Part shown: one piece after another, positions 46,101 to 54,534 of the stretch
Numbering within the stretch: position 1 is the first letter of the stretch
Layout of the letters: each line of letters starts with the position of its first letter
Assembly (NCBI RefSeq): GCF_020535405.1
Contig: NZ_CP085036.1
Location: 1,922,001 to 1,986,000, forward strand
Source: Antiquaquibacter oligotrophicus
GTDB lineage: Bacteria; Actinomycetota; Actinomycetes; Actinomycetales; Microbacteriaceae
DNA: 64,000 nucleotides
Direction: 5' to 3'
Notes under the pieces: model-generated
The model's database searches: none
The model's input: only the letters and a program-made list of their open reading frames with translations
What the model was told of the DNA's origin: nothing
Position numbers and translations under genes: made by a program

Positions 46101-48971
46101 GTCTCGGTGCGGTGGGGTGCTCCGGATGGTCCAGAGCTCGGCCAGATCTCCGTCCCGAACACGGGCGGATGGCAGAGCTGGCAGACCACGCCGGCACTCA
46201 CCCTCCCGGAGAGCGCGTACCAGGGTTCCGGAACGCTGTACTTCGTGCTCCTCTCCGGTGGCATCAACGTCAACTGGATGGAGGTCGAGGGTCGCGGTGT
46301 GACGAACAACGTGCGCCCGAGTGTGCAGCTGACCGTCGACACCACGTCCGGTGAAGGCCCCCTTGAAGTGAATGCTTCGGTCGTGGCATCCGATCCCGAC
46401 GGCGAGCCCGGCGACGAGCTCACCTACCAGTGGGATCAGGGCACGGGCGACGGCTTCCAGCCGGGTACCGCGAGCGAAAGCTTCACGTACACCGAGCCGG
46501 GAACCTGGCGTCTGACGGTGCGAGTGACGGATGCCGGTGGCGCCTACAACGACGCCTACCGCGAGATCACCGTCGTCGAGCCGCAGCCGACCCAGTGCTT
46601 CGCGGGTCGCTCGGACGACTTCCTCGGTACGGAGCTCGACGAGAACCGGTGGGAGGTGCTGAACCGCGACCAGTTCCTGTCGGTCGCCAACGGCAGCCTC
46701 ACGATGCCGATTTCGCGCACGGACTTCTACGGCGCTAACAACACGACGGTTCCGAACCTCGTGCTGCAGCCGCTGCCGGATGGTCCGTTCACCGTGACGA
46801 CCAAGATCACCGCTGATCTCGCCGCCAGCTGGCAGCAGGCCGGTCTCGTGATCTACGACACCCCGGACAACTACGCCAAGATCTCGTTGCAGCACACCAG
46901 CAACCCGAACGAACGGCGTATGCAGTTCCTGCGTGAGGTCAACGCGGCTCCGAATGAGGTCGACGCCTCGAACGTCATCGTTCCGACGACGTTCCCGGAC
47001 ACCTACTGGGTGCGTCTGACGAGCACGGACGGGTCGAACCTGACCGCGTCGTACTCTGCGGACGGTCTGACCTTCCTGCCGATGTCCCAGACGAAGTCGA
47101 TCGCCGACCTCGTGAACCCGAAGATCGGCCTCCTGGCCGTCGCGGGTACCGGGGCTCCGACGACGCTCGTTCCTGCGAGCTTCGACTGGTTCCACATCAC
47201 GCCGGATGACACGGCGACGACGGGACCGGACGACGAGTTCGACGGCACGGCGCTCGACGCCTGCCGGTGGGACGTGGTGAACGAGAACACCGAGCTGTAC
47301 GAGGTGGCGAATGGATCCCTGCGGATCCAGACGACCGCCACGGACTTCTACCAGGGCAACAACACCCCGGTTCCGAACCTGATCCTGCAGCCGCAGCCGG
47401 GTGAGAACTGGGTTGTCGAGACCAAGGTGGATGGCACGGCGTTCGACCGTCAGTACCAGCAGGGCGGAATCATCCTGTACGGCGATGAGGACAACTACGC
47501 GAAGGTCGACTACATGACGACCAACGCGGCTGGTGCCACCGTCAACCCCGTCGTCGAGATGCGGAGCGAGGTGAACGCGTCGATTCAGAACCCGCAACCG
47601 CAGGATGATGTCACGCGAGTGCCTCACTACCTGCGACTCGAGCGTGCCGGTACGACCTTCACCGGTTCGTACAGCACGGATGGCGTCAACTGGACCGTGT
47701 TCGAGTCGGTGCAGAACCCGAACCTCGCGAACGCGCGCCTCGGTGTGTACGCGCTGGGTGCTTCTCAGACCGCGTCAGCGCCGGCGTACTTCGACTACTT
47801 CCGGGTTGTCCCGGCGGAGCCGGAGGACACCACCGCGCCGACCGTGTCGGGTAGCGCAACGGGCCGCACGGTCACGGTGACCGCTGAGGACACCGAGTCC
47901 GGTGTTGCCTCGATCGAGTACCAGTTGCCGGGTGGTCAGTGGACCGCGTACACGGCGCCCTTCGAGGTGCCGGGTACGGATGCCGTGACGGTGTCGATCC
48001 GTGCGACCGACAATGCGGGCAACGTCTCCATCGTGGGTTCGGTGCAGGTCGCAGGAGTCGGCGATCCGGATGTTGTGGTCGACCGTATCGCGGGCGCCAA
48101 CCGCTACGAGGTCGCGGTGAACATCTCGCAGGCCGCATACCCGGAGACCGCCCCGGTGGTCTACGTTGCCAGCGGCGAGAACTACCCGGATGCGTTGTCG
48201 GCAGGTCCTGCCGCGGCGTTCGAGGGTGGTCCTCTGCTCCTCGTCAAGCCGGGCGAGCTCCCGGCCGTGATCGGTGCGGAGATTGCGCGACTGGCTCCGG
48301 AGAAGATCGTGGTGGTCGGTGGGCCGGCATCCGTGGATGACGACGTCTTCTACGAGCTGTCGGGTATGGCCGCTGAGACGGTGCGTATCGCCGGTGCCAA
48401 CCGTTTCGAGGTCTCTCGTAACGTCGCACAGTACGCCTTCGGTGACGAGGTGCCACTCGCCTACATCGCGACGGGGGAGAAGTTCCCCGATGCGCTGACG
48501 GCCGGTGGTGCAGCCGGTTCGCAGGACGCTCCCGTCATCCTCGTGAGGGGTTCTGCTGCGGATCTGGATGACGCGACGGCGGCTCTGCTCGCCGACTTCG
48601 GTACAACGCAGACGCGAGTCCTCGGTGGCTCCGCCTCGGTGTCGCCCGGTGTCTTCAGCGACATCAAGGCGCTCACCGCGGCGACGCGACTGGGCGGGGC
48701 TGATCGGTATGAGGCGGCGCGCGCGATCAACGCTGACGCCTTCACCTCCGCCGACCGGGCATTCATCGCGACCGGGTTGAACTTCCCGGATGCGCTCGCG
48801 GGTTCCGCGTGGGCGGCCGCATCGGCTTCGCCGATGTACGTGGCTCCCGGTTCGTGCATCACTCCGGGTGTCCTGGCGGACCTGGAGATGCTCGGAGTGA
48901 CCCACGTCACCCTCCTGGGTGGCGAGGCGTCGCTGACTCCCGCCGTCTTCGCTCTCACGCCGTGTGCATGA
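43143..48971 (+). CDS. Giant secreted protein 2: ThuA plus PQQ-type sugar dehydrogenase, wall-anchored
   Basis: 1942 residues from the TTG chosen because AGGAGAG lies seven bases upstream; a GTG at 43110 in the same frame has no ribosome site. Order: signal peptide (1-34, TIRRW then hydrophobic run); ThuA domain (about 48-268; KTAGFRHGSIP, GGYAGIHAASD, DHPIAW); dehydrogenase-like propeller (277-720; DECCHVGGD near 400, GFRNPFR near 495); PKD (721-805); Cys/His module with GGFFEWGD and LGHDSHAH (808-910); CBM6-like domain (913-1051); second PKD-like domain (1056-1145); two concanavalin-like domains (1150-1355, 1360-1556); Ig-like domain (1561-1638); three cell-wall-binding repeats (1643-1942). 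It lacks the TIM barrel of proteins 1 and 3. ThuA domains are linked to keto-sugar and trehalose use in other bacteria; the role here is inferred. Confidence 0.88.
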   Translation: MRAQSHSPTIRRWTAAAVTSALVASGLAFLAAPAAAVEAAPAAAAAPGDAFKALVFSKTAGFRHGSIPSGIAAIEQLGIDNNFEVDATEDAADFTEENLAQYDVVIWLSTTGDVLNDDQQAAFEDYIESGGGYAGIHAASDTEYSWPWYGGLVGAYFSAHPQNQTATIKVEDKVHPSTAHLDDRWVRYDEWYNYQTNPRGDVHVLASLDETTYTAGTGAMGADHPIAWCQNYEGGRSWYTGGGHTNESFAEPAFLQHLLGGIQTAAGVADGQCAATQDDSYQLVQLLGETNNPMMLEVTDDGDVFYVERDGRIRLIDGETLVTTTALTLSVFLENEDGLQGMVLDPEFDTNGWIYAYWSPANVGSYGPHNALSRFTYNPDTRIIDPASRVDLLRVPVQRDECCHVGGDMIFDNDGNLILVTGDNTNPHASSGYSPMDGRAGREAWDARRSSGNTNDLRGKVLRITPQADGTYTIPEGNLWAPGTAQTLPEIYAMGFRNPFRIDIDRGTGNLLVADYGPDAANDSPTRGPGNRVEWNIVSEPGNYGWPFCTDRCYNRYNFATNQAGEVYDPENLVNDSPHNTGLTQLPDVIFPEIWYNYAGNPAFPEIGGGGAPMAGPTYQFDPELESDVKWPEYWDGKALLGEWNTGKVFSIQLDEETGTDIIDINRVLPGILDPSAGFARAMDLTFGPDGALYVIDWGNSFWGNNADSGIYRVEYTQGDPSPIARAASDVTSGGNPLEVQFSSDGSRHPAGLPITYSWDFGDGATSTEENPVHTYTVNGQYTATLTVSDGERTGQSTVTVTVGNAMPEVSVVFPDNGGFFEWGDQVRYEIVVNDPDGEFICENVTVHPALGHDSHAHPMEVLEGCEGFIQTTRDDGHGLDANIFWVIEGRYTDDGGDAGIPLTGFGGNILQPKRIQSEYFTSTGRLAGSTSTGDPGVQIQATEDVDGLNNIGYIEPGDWWAHEPISFYEIESLKMRVASNNNPGVVSVRWGAPDGPELGQISVPNTGGWQSWQTTPALTLPESAYQGSGTLYFVLLSGGINVNWMEVEGRGVTNNVRPSVQLTVDTTSGEGPLEVNASVVASDPDGEPGDELTYQWDQGTGDGFQPGTASESFTYTEPGTWRLTVRVTDAGGAYNDAYREITVVEPQPTQCFAGRSDDFLGTELDENRWEVLNRDQFLSVANGSLTMPISRTDFYGANNTTVPNLVLQPLPDGPFTVTTKITADLAASWQQAGLVIYDTPDNYAKISLQHTSNPNERRMQFLREVNAAPNEVDASNVIVPTTFPDTYWVRLTSTDGSNLTASYSADGLTFLPMSQTKSIADLVNPKIGLLAVAGTGAPTTLVPASFDWFHITPDDTATTGPDDEFDGTALDACRWDVVNENTELYEVANGSLRIQTTATDFYQGNNTPVPNLILQPQPGENWVVETKVDGTAFDRQYQQGGIILYGDEDNYAKVDYMTTNAAGATVNPVVEMRSEVNASIQNPQPQDDVTRVPHYLRLERAGTTFTGSYSTDGVNWTVFESVQNPNLANARLGVYALGASQTASAPAYFDYFRVVPAEPEDTTAPTVSGSATGRTVTVTAEDTESGVASIEYQLPGGQWTAYTAPFEVPGTDAVTVSIRATDNAGNVSIVGSVQVAGVGDPDVVVDRIAGANRYEVAVNISQAAYPETAPVVYVASGENYPDALSAGPAAAFEGGPLLLVKPGELPAVIGAEIARLAPEKIVVVGGPASVDDDVFYELSGMAAETVRIAGANRFEVSRNVAQYAFGDEVPLAYIATGEKFPDALTAGGAAGSQDAPVILVRGSAADLDDATAALLADFGTTQTRVLGGSASVSPGVFSDIKALTAATRLGGADRYEAARAINADAFTSADRAFIATGLNFPDALAGSAWAAASASPMYVAPGSCITPGVLADLEMLGVTHVTLLGGEASLTPAVFALTPCA
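48074..48940 (+). repeat. Cell-wall-binding repeat block, near identical to 41914-42780
   Basis: Second member of the 867-base near-identical pair (offset 6160). Identity begins abruptly at TGTGGTCGACCGTATCG and ends at GCGTCGCTGACTCC, a few codons before each stop. Confidence 0.9.
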
Positions 48972-49000
48972 CGAGGTAGATGACGTAGTCACCTGAACAG

Positions 49001-49053
49001 AGGCCGCCACGGCCGTCGGAATTTCGAATCCGGCACCGTGGCGGCCTTTGTTT
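49001..49053 (+). terminator. Terminator of giant gene 2
   Basis: AGGCCGCCACGG (49001-49012) pairs with CCGTGGCGGCCT (49036-49047), with extra inner pairs, and is followed by TTGTTT. Confidence 0.85.
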
Positions 49054-49073
49054 CGTCTAGAAGCAGCTTTTGA

Positions 49074-49103
49074 TTGACCTGCGCCATAAATGCGGGTTAG
49101 GTT
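49074..49103 (+). promoter_or_regulatory. Promoter of giant gene 3
   Basis: TTGACC (49074-49079), then TTAGGT at 17-base or TAGGTT at 18-base spacing (49097-49103). The surrounding TTGATTGACCTGCGCCA is identical to that of giant gene 1. It lies just after the gene 2 terminator within the 356-base gap 48972-49327. Confidence 0.65.
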
Positions 49104-49108
49104 GGGAG

Positions 49109-49327
49109 CAGGTTCTACCCCCGTTTAGGGGTAGAACGGCAAGACAACGGAGTCGAGGTGCACGAACGCTCGACGGCGAGCTGAGGGGAGGCGGCACCCG
49201 CGCTTCGGCGCACACGCAAGTACTCACAAAAAAAGCCGAGACACGACATGTGTCGTTGCAGCGACGTCGTGACTCGGCAGTCGACCAAAGATGGCCGACA
49301 GAACCCCTAACAGGAGCACTTTTCATC
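49109..49327 (+). promoter_or_regulatory. Structured 5' leader of giant gene 3, conserved with gene 1
   Basis: Begins with a perfect 10-bp hairpin GTTCTACCCC/GGGGTAGAAC (49112-49137). Later it has the stem CCGAGACACGAC/GTCGTGACTCGG (49236-49247 with 49266-49277) around GTCGT-TGCA-GCGAC (49252-49265). The apical hairpin is identical to gene 1, while the outer stem shows a paired change. AGGAG lies 12 bases before the ATG as in gene 1. Confidence 0.55.
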
Positions 49328-52300
49328 ATGAACTATACGCATTCCCGCTCGCGAGCGCTTCGGCGCCCGTGGGCTGTTGCCGCAGCAGCAGCGCTGGGGC
49401 TGTTCGCTGGGCTACTGACCTCACCCGCCGCGGCACATGACGGTGTCGATCACGACGCAGAACCCGGCGCTGAATCCGCGCTGGACTGGAGCAACTACGA
49501 GAAGGTGCTCATCACCCGCGACGTGGGGGAGCCGATCGATCTGGCGATCCTGCCCGACGAGCGGATCATCCACACCGCCAGAAATGGTGACCTCCGGCTC
49601 ACCGATCCGTCGACCGGTGTCACGGATGTCGTAGCTACACTTCCCGTCTATGCGAACTCCGAAGACGGCCTTCAGACGGTGGCACTCGACCCCGGCTTCG
49701 ACGAGAACAGCTGGGTCTACCTCGTCTACGCTCCCCTCGACGCCGACGGCGACGGGGTTCCGGATACTCCGACCGGCTCGGCGCCACAGATGCTCCCCGA
49801 GGGGGAGACCGTCGAATACTGGGACCAGTGGCTCGGCGTCAACCGACTGAGCCGCTTCGAATGGACCGGTGACACTATCGACCTCGCGAGCGAGCAGGTG
49901 ATCCTCGACATCGAGGTGCAGCGCGGACAGTGCTGCCACGTGGGTGCCGACATCGACTTCGACGCCGACGGCAATCTCTACCTCAGCACCGGGGATAACA
50001 CTCCGGCGAGCACACCCGGCGCGAACGGGTTCGCGCCCAACAACGACGCGCCGGGCATGAACCCCGGCTTCGATGCACGTCGTGGAGCCGGGAACACCAA
50101 CGACTTGCGTGGCAAGATCCTGCGCATTCACGTCGAGGACGACGGTTCATACACGATCCCCGATGGCAACCTCTTCGAACCCGGAACCGAGCTGACGCGC
50201 CCCGAAATTTTTGTCATGGGTGTGCGCAACCCGTTCCGGATCGAAGTGGACCCGCAAACGAACTCGCTGTCGTGGGCCGACTACGGTCCGGATGCCAGTG
50301 CTGCAGTCGCCGAGACTGCTGACCGCGGACCGATGGGACTCGTCGAGTGGAACGTGGTCGCTCTTGACGACCCCCACAACGGTGGCTGGCCCTTCGTGAC
50401 GGGCGACAATTTCGCGTACAACGATTGGGACTTCGCCACGGGCACTCCCGGCGGGTTCTTCGATCCGGACAACCTCGTGAACGATTCCGCGTGGAACACC
50501 GGTCTCACGGAACTGCCGCCGGCTCGACCCTCCACCCTCTACTACGGCGACTCCCCGGGCGACCAGCCGTGGGACGAGTTGGTGAACTTCGGTTCCGGAT
50601 CGGGACAGGGGCCCATGGGCGGCCCCGTGTACCACTTCGACGAGTCCAACCCGTCGGAATCCAAACTGCCGGAGTACTGGGACGGCAAGGCCTTCATGGG
50701 GGAGTTCTCCCAGGACTACGTCGCCGCCTTCACCGTGGATTGGGATGCCTTCGACGTCACGCACATCGAGGACTTCCTTCCCAACGCCGCACTGAGTGCG
50801 GCCAACCAGCCGATTCACGACAACCCCATGGATCTGGAGTTCGGGCCGGATGGCGCGATGTACACGCTCGAGTACGGTGACGGGTTCTTCCGTGCCAACC
50901 CCGACGCTGGCCTCTACCGCATCTCCTACGCCGAGGGGAACAAGTCGCCGCAGGCGAGCTTCACGGCGACCCCGAGTTCGTCGTCGGCTGCGCCCCTCGA
51001 GGTGACGTTTGACGCTGGAGCATCCACCGACCCGGATGGCGACAGCCTCACGTACGAGTGGGACTTCGACGGTGACGGCAGCTTCGACGCCGAGGGGGTG
51101 ACCGCCTCGCACACGTACACCGAGCTGGGCGCGTACACGGCTCGGCTCCGGGTGGCCGATGACGGTGGCAAGTTCGGCCTCACGAGTCGCCAGATCTCGG
51201 TGGGTAACCAGGCCCCAACGGTGATCGCCGACTACCCGGGCAACGGGGGCTTCTTCGATTGGGGCCAGGCCATTCCGTTCAGCATCTCGACCGAGGACGC
51301 CGAGGACGGTGCCGAGACCGTGTGTTCACGTGTGGCATGGACCTACGGTCTGGGCCATGACGAGCACGCCCACCCTGAGGTTTCGGGCACGGGGTGCACC
51401 GGTTCGTTCCGAACCGACCCCAACTCGCCAGAGCACGGGCCGGGCGCTCTCCTCTACGGAGCGGTCGTCGTCACGTACACGGACAACGGTGCCGGCGGTC
51501 TCCCGCCGGCAACGGGCGAGACGACGATCCGTCTCAACCCCAAACTGCAGCAGGCCGAGCACGCGATCCAGCGTGAGGGTGTCACCGTGGTGGCGGATGA
51601 CGCGGCATCCGGTGGATCCGCCGTCGAGGGACTCGGCGATGGCGACTTCGTCGCCTTCGACCCGGTGAACTTCTCGGGAATTAGCGGTGCGGTGGTTCGT
51701 GCATCCGGGGCGGGCACGGTCGACCTCCGGTGGGGTTCGGCCGACGCTGAACCGTTCGCGACCGCGACGATCCCCGCAGGCAATGACTGGCAGGATGTGG
51801 AGATTTCGTTTGCCGCTCCCGAAGGGTCCGGTGCGCTGTACGTGACCTCGCCGTCCGACCTCGCGCTCGATTCGATCGAGATGGTCGGCGACGGTGTCGC
51901 TGACGTCCAGGCGCCCGAGGTTGCGCACACTCTTGCGCCCGCCGTTGCCGGCGGCGTGGGAGGCGTGTTCAACGAGCCTGTGCGGTTCTCGGTGCAGGCC
52001 AGCGACAATGGGGCCATTCAGTCGGTCCAGTACTCGCGTGACGGCGGTGTCACATGGCTGAACCTTTCCGCGAACCAGCAGTACGGTGTCACGTTCAACG
52101 AAAACGGCGAGTATTCGCTCACCTATCGCGCGACGGACGCTGGCGGGAATGTCTCGGAGCTCGGCTCGGTCTCCTTCACCATCGATCTGGAGGCCGCGGA
52201 CGCGGATCTGACTCCGCCGACGGTGTCGGCGACGGTCGATGGCCGCACCGTGACCATCACGGCCGAGGACGAGGGTAGTGGTGTCGACTCGATCGAGTAC

Positions 52301-54145
52301 CGCCTCGCGGGCGACGCCGAGTGGACCACCTACGAAGCTCCGTTCACGGTTCCCGGGGAGGGTGCGGTCACCGTGACGTTCCGGGCGACCGACGTCGAGG
52401 GCAATGTGAGCACAACCGGTTCGGTTGTCGTGGGCGGCGACGGACGGATCCTGCTGCCGGTCGACAAGGTCTCACTGCAGATGTTCTCCCTCACTCCGTG
52501 GGTGAGCCAGGACGGTCTCGTGCCGGTGCTGGAGCGGCTCTCCGAGATCGGCTTCGAGAACATCGAGCCCTTCGGAAGCAACTTCACCGGGTACACGGCC
52601 GAGCAATTCCGCGCCCTCACCGATGATCTCGGCCTGCGGGTTCCGAGTTCGCACCACAACGTGAACGAGGCGACCTTCGACGCGACACTGGAGTTCGTTC
52701 GTACGCTCGGTCAGGAGTATGTCGGTTCCGGCGGGTTCGCCTCGCCCGGTATTGGCACCTACGAGAACACGCTCGCGACGGCCGAAACCATGAACAGGCT
52801 GGGTGAGCGGTCGGTGGCCGCAGGCATCGGCAAGTTCTTCGGCCACAACCACGCTGGCGAGTTCACAACGCAGTACGAGCACGACGGACAGATGATGTCG
52901 GCGTGGGAGATCCTCGTTGCCGAGACGAACCCCGAGTGGGTGACGTTCCAGCTCGATGTGGCGTGGGCGGCTCACGCCGGGGTGGATGTCCCGGCTCTGA
53001 TCGATCAGTACGCGGATCGCATCGACCTTCTCCACGTGAAGGATGCCGTGAACCTGGGTGGCTCCGGCAGCCCGTCGTTCCGCAACCTGGGCGAGGGTGA
53101 TGTTCCCCTGCAGGAGATCCTCGCCGCGGGTGTTGCAGCAGACGTCAACTACTTCGTGATGGAGTACGACCGTGCTGCCGACGGCGAGAGTTTCGCCGCC
53201 GATGGGTTCGAGTACCTCACCGGCATTCCCGCGGGTTCGGGTGATGTGGTTGTGGATCGGGTCGCGGGTGCCAACCGCTACGAGGTCTCGGTCAACATCT
53301 CGCAGGCCGCATACCCGGAGACCGCCCCGGTGGTCTACGTGGCGAGCGGCGAGAACTACCCCGATGCGCTGTCGGCGGGTCCCGCCGCGGCCTTCGAGGG
53401 CGGTCCTCTCCTGCTGGTGAAGCCGGGTGAACTGCCGGGTACCGTCGGTGCGGAGATCGAGCGACTGGCCCCAGAGAAGATCGTGGTTGTCGGAGGGCCA
53501 ATGTCCGTCGATGACGACGTCTTCTACGAGCTGTCGGGTATGGCCGAGGAGACGATCCGTGTCGCCGGTGCCAACCGTTTCGAGGTTTCTCGAAATGTCG
53601 TGGAGTACGCCTTCGGCGACGAGGTTCCTCTTGCTTACATCGCGACGGGGGAGAAGTTCCCCGATGCGCTGTCGGCTGGTGGTGCGGCCGGTGCGCAGGA
53701 TGCTCCGGTGATCTTGGTCCAGGGTTCCGCCTCGGATCTGGATGACGCGACCGCAGCACTGCTGGCTGACTTGGGCACAACGCAGACGCGGGTCCTGGGT
53801 GGCTCGGCGTCGGTGTCGCCGGGTGTCTTCAGCGACATCAAGGCGCTCACAACCGCGTTGCGTCTCGGTGGAGCGGATCGGTACGAGGCGGCGCGAGCCG
53901 TCAACGCCGACGCCTTCTCCTCGGCTGACCGCGCGTTCGTTGCGACCGGGTTGAACTTCCCGGACGCGCTCGCGGGCTCGGCGTGGGCGGCAGCGTCGGC
54001 ATCCCCGATGTACGTGGCTCCCGGCACCTGCGTCACGGCGGGAGTCTTGGCCGACCTGGAGATGCTGGGTGTGACTCACGTGACTCTCCTGGGTGGCGAG
54101 GCTTCGTTGAGTCCGGATGTCTTCTCGCTCACGCCGTGCGCGTGA
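49328..54145 (+). CDS. Giant secreted protein 3: PQQ-type sugar dehydrogenase fused to TIM-barrel isomerase, wall-anchored
   Basis: 1605 residues from the ATG that gives a clean signal peptide (ending SPAAA before HDGVDH); the frame is open upstream through the leader, which is not coding. Order: signal (1-37); dehydrogenase-like propeller (about 45-540; QRGQCCHVG, GVRNPFR); PKD (545-630); Cys/His module with GGFFDWG and GLGHDEHAH (632-735); CBM6-like domain (738-860); two Ig-like domains (865-955, 960-1035); TIM-barrel isomerase (1040-1300; FENIEPFG, GHNHAGEF, FQLDVAW, DLLHVKD, FVMEYD); three cell-wall-binding repeats (1307-1605). Close paralog of protein 1 but without the two concanavalin-like domains. 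Its wall-binding block is diverged from those of proteins 1 and 2. Confidence 0.88.
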   Translation: MNYTHSRSRALRRPWAVAAAAALGLFAGLLTSPAAAHDGVDHDAEPGAESALDWSNYEKVLITRDVGEPIDLAILPDERIIHTARNGDLRLTDPSTGVTDVVATLPVYANSEDGLQTVALDPGFDENSWVYLVYAPLDADGDGVPDTPTGSAPQMLPEGETVEYWDQWLGVNRLSRFEWTGDTIDLASEQVILDIEVQRGQCCHVGADIDFDADGNLYLSTGDNTPASTPGANGFAPNNDAPGMNPGFDARRGAGNTNDLRGKILRIHVEDDGSYTIPDGNLFEPGTELTRPEIFVMGVRNPFRIEVDPQTNSLSWADYGPDASAAVAETADRGPMGLVEWNVVALDDPHNGGWPFVTGDNFAYNDWDFATGTPGGFFDPDNLVNDSAWNTGLTELPPARPSTLYYGDSPGDQPWDELVNFGSGSGQGPMGGPVYHFDESNPSESKLPEYWDGKAFMGEFSQDYVAAFTVDWDAFDVTHIEDFLPNAALSAANQPIHDNPMDLEFGPDGAMYTLEYGDGFFRANPDAGLYRISYAEGNKSPQASFTATPSSSSAAPLEVTFDAGASTDPDGDSLTYEWDFDGDGSFDAEGVTASHTYTELGAYTARLRVADDGGKFGLTSRQISVGNQAPTVIADYPGNGGFFDWGQAIPFSISTEDAEDGAETVCSRVAWTYGLGHDEHAHPEVSGTGCTGSFRTDPNSPEHGPGALLYGAVVVTYTDNGAGGLPPATGETTIRLNPKLQQAEHAIQREGVTVVADDAASGGSAVEGLGDGDFVAFDPVNFSGISGAVVRASGAGTVDLRWGSADAEPFATATIPAGNDWQDVEISFAAPEGSGALYVTSPSDLALDSIEMVGDGVADVQAPEVAHTLAPAVAGGVGGVFNEPVRFSVQASDNGAIQSVQYSRDGGVTWLNLSANQQYGVTFNENGEYSLTYRATDAGGNVSELGSVSFTIDLEAADADLTPPTVSATVDGRTVTITAEDEGSGVDSIEYRLAGDAEWTTYEAPFTVPGEGAVTVTFRATDVEGNVSTTGSVVVGGDGRILLPVDKVSLQMFSLTPWVSQDGLVPVLERLSEIGFENIEPFGSNFTGYTAEQFRALTDDLGLRVPSSHHNVNEATFDATLEFVRTLGQEYVGSGGFASPGIGTYENTLATAETMNRLGERSVAAGIGKFFGHNHAGEFTTQYEHDGQMMSAWEILVAETNPEWVTFQLDVAWAAHAGVDVPALIDQYADRIDLLHVKDAVNLGGSGSPSFRNLGEGDVPLQEILAAGVAADVNYFVMEYDRAADGESFAADGFEYLTGIPAGSGDVVVDRVAGANRYEVSVNISQAAYPETAPVVYVASGENYPDALSAGPAAAFEGGPLLLVKPGELPGTVGAEIERLAPEKIVVVGGPMSVDDDVFYELSGMAEETIRVAGANRFEVSRNVVEYAFGDEVPLAYIATGEKFPDALSAGGAAGAQDAPVILVQGSASDLDDATAALLADLGTTQTRVLGGSASVSPGVFSDIKALTTALRLGGADRYEAARAVNADAFSSADRAFVATGLNFPDALAGSAWAAASASPMYVAPGTCVTAGVLADLEMLGVTHVTLLGGEASLSPDVFSLTPCA

Positions 54146-54169
54146 TGAGGTAGACAACTCGGTCGGTTA

Positions 54170-54227
54170 GGCACAGGCCGTCACGGTGTCGGGGATGCAC
54201 TTCCCCGAGGTCGTGGCGGCCTGTGCC
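54170..54227 (+). terminator. Terminator of giant gene 3
   Basis: Long hairpin: GGCACAGGCCGTCACG...TCGGGGA pairs with TCCCCGA...CGTGGCGGCCTGTGCC, about 24 pairs with few mismatches and a 6-base loop. No clear T-run after it. Confidence 0.75.
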
Positions 54228-54399
54228 GTATTCCGGCACCAAGAATCGTTATGCGATCGCATCCGTTTTCCACGCCCACTTTCAGGATGTGTGCAACATA
54301 AAGGAGTTACGTAACCCGACGGTGAGCTCGGGACCCCTCGTACTGGGCTGATGGGCGACTGCGGCCACTTCTGACGGGTCGCGAGCATCTTTTGTCGGC
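54228..54399. other. Intergenic spacer before binding-protein copy 2
   Basis: Part of the 389-base gap between giant gene 3 and binding-protein copy 2. Contains a perfect 12-base palindrome ATGCGATCGCAT (54251-54262), possibly an operator, and otherwise no gene or clear signal. Confidence 0.4.
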
Positions 54400-54428
54400 T
54401 TGACAACAGGGGCGGTAGTGCTTATGTT
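54400..54428 (+). promoter_or_regulatory. Promoter of binding-protein gene copy 2
   Basis: TTGACA (54400-54405), 17-base spacer, TATGTT (54423-54428), identical core to copy 1 (34739-34767) although the spacer differs. Sequence identity between the copies becomes continuous five bases after the -10. Confidence 0.75.
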
Positions 54429-54534
54429 GTTCGAGACGTCAATGAGGACGATGGGGTTTTCCCGGGGTTTGTCCCGATCGCTTCTTCCTTGTTGATGGTT
54501 ACTGCAGTTCACATTCGATTCAAGGAGGAATGAC

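Noticed and set aside
44256..47627. Very long open frame on the minus strand inside giant gene 2 (similar ones at 59974-62973, 1657-2877 and elsewhere)
   Set aside because: Expected mirror of GC-rich codon use on the opposite strand; Arg/Val/His-rich, low-complexity product without domains or ribosome site, while the plus frame encodes recognisable domains.
49070..49327. N-terminal extension of giant protein 3
   Set aside because: This stretch is the promoter and structured leader conserved with giant gene 1; translation from 49328 gives a clean signal peptide.
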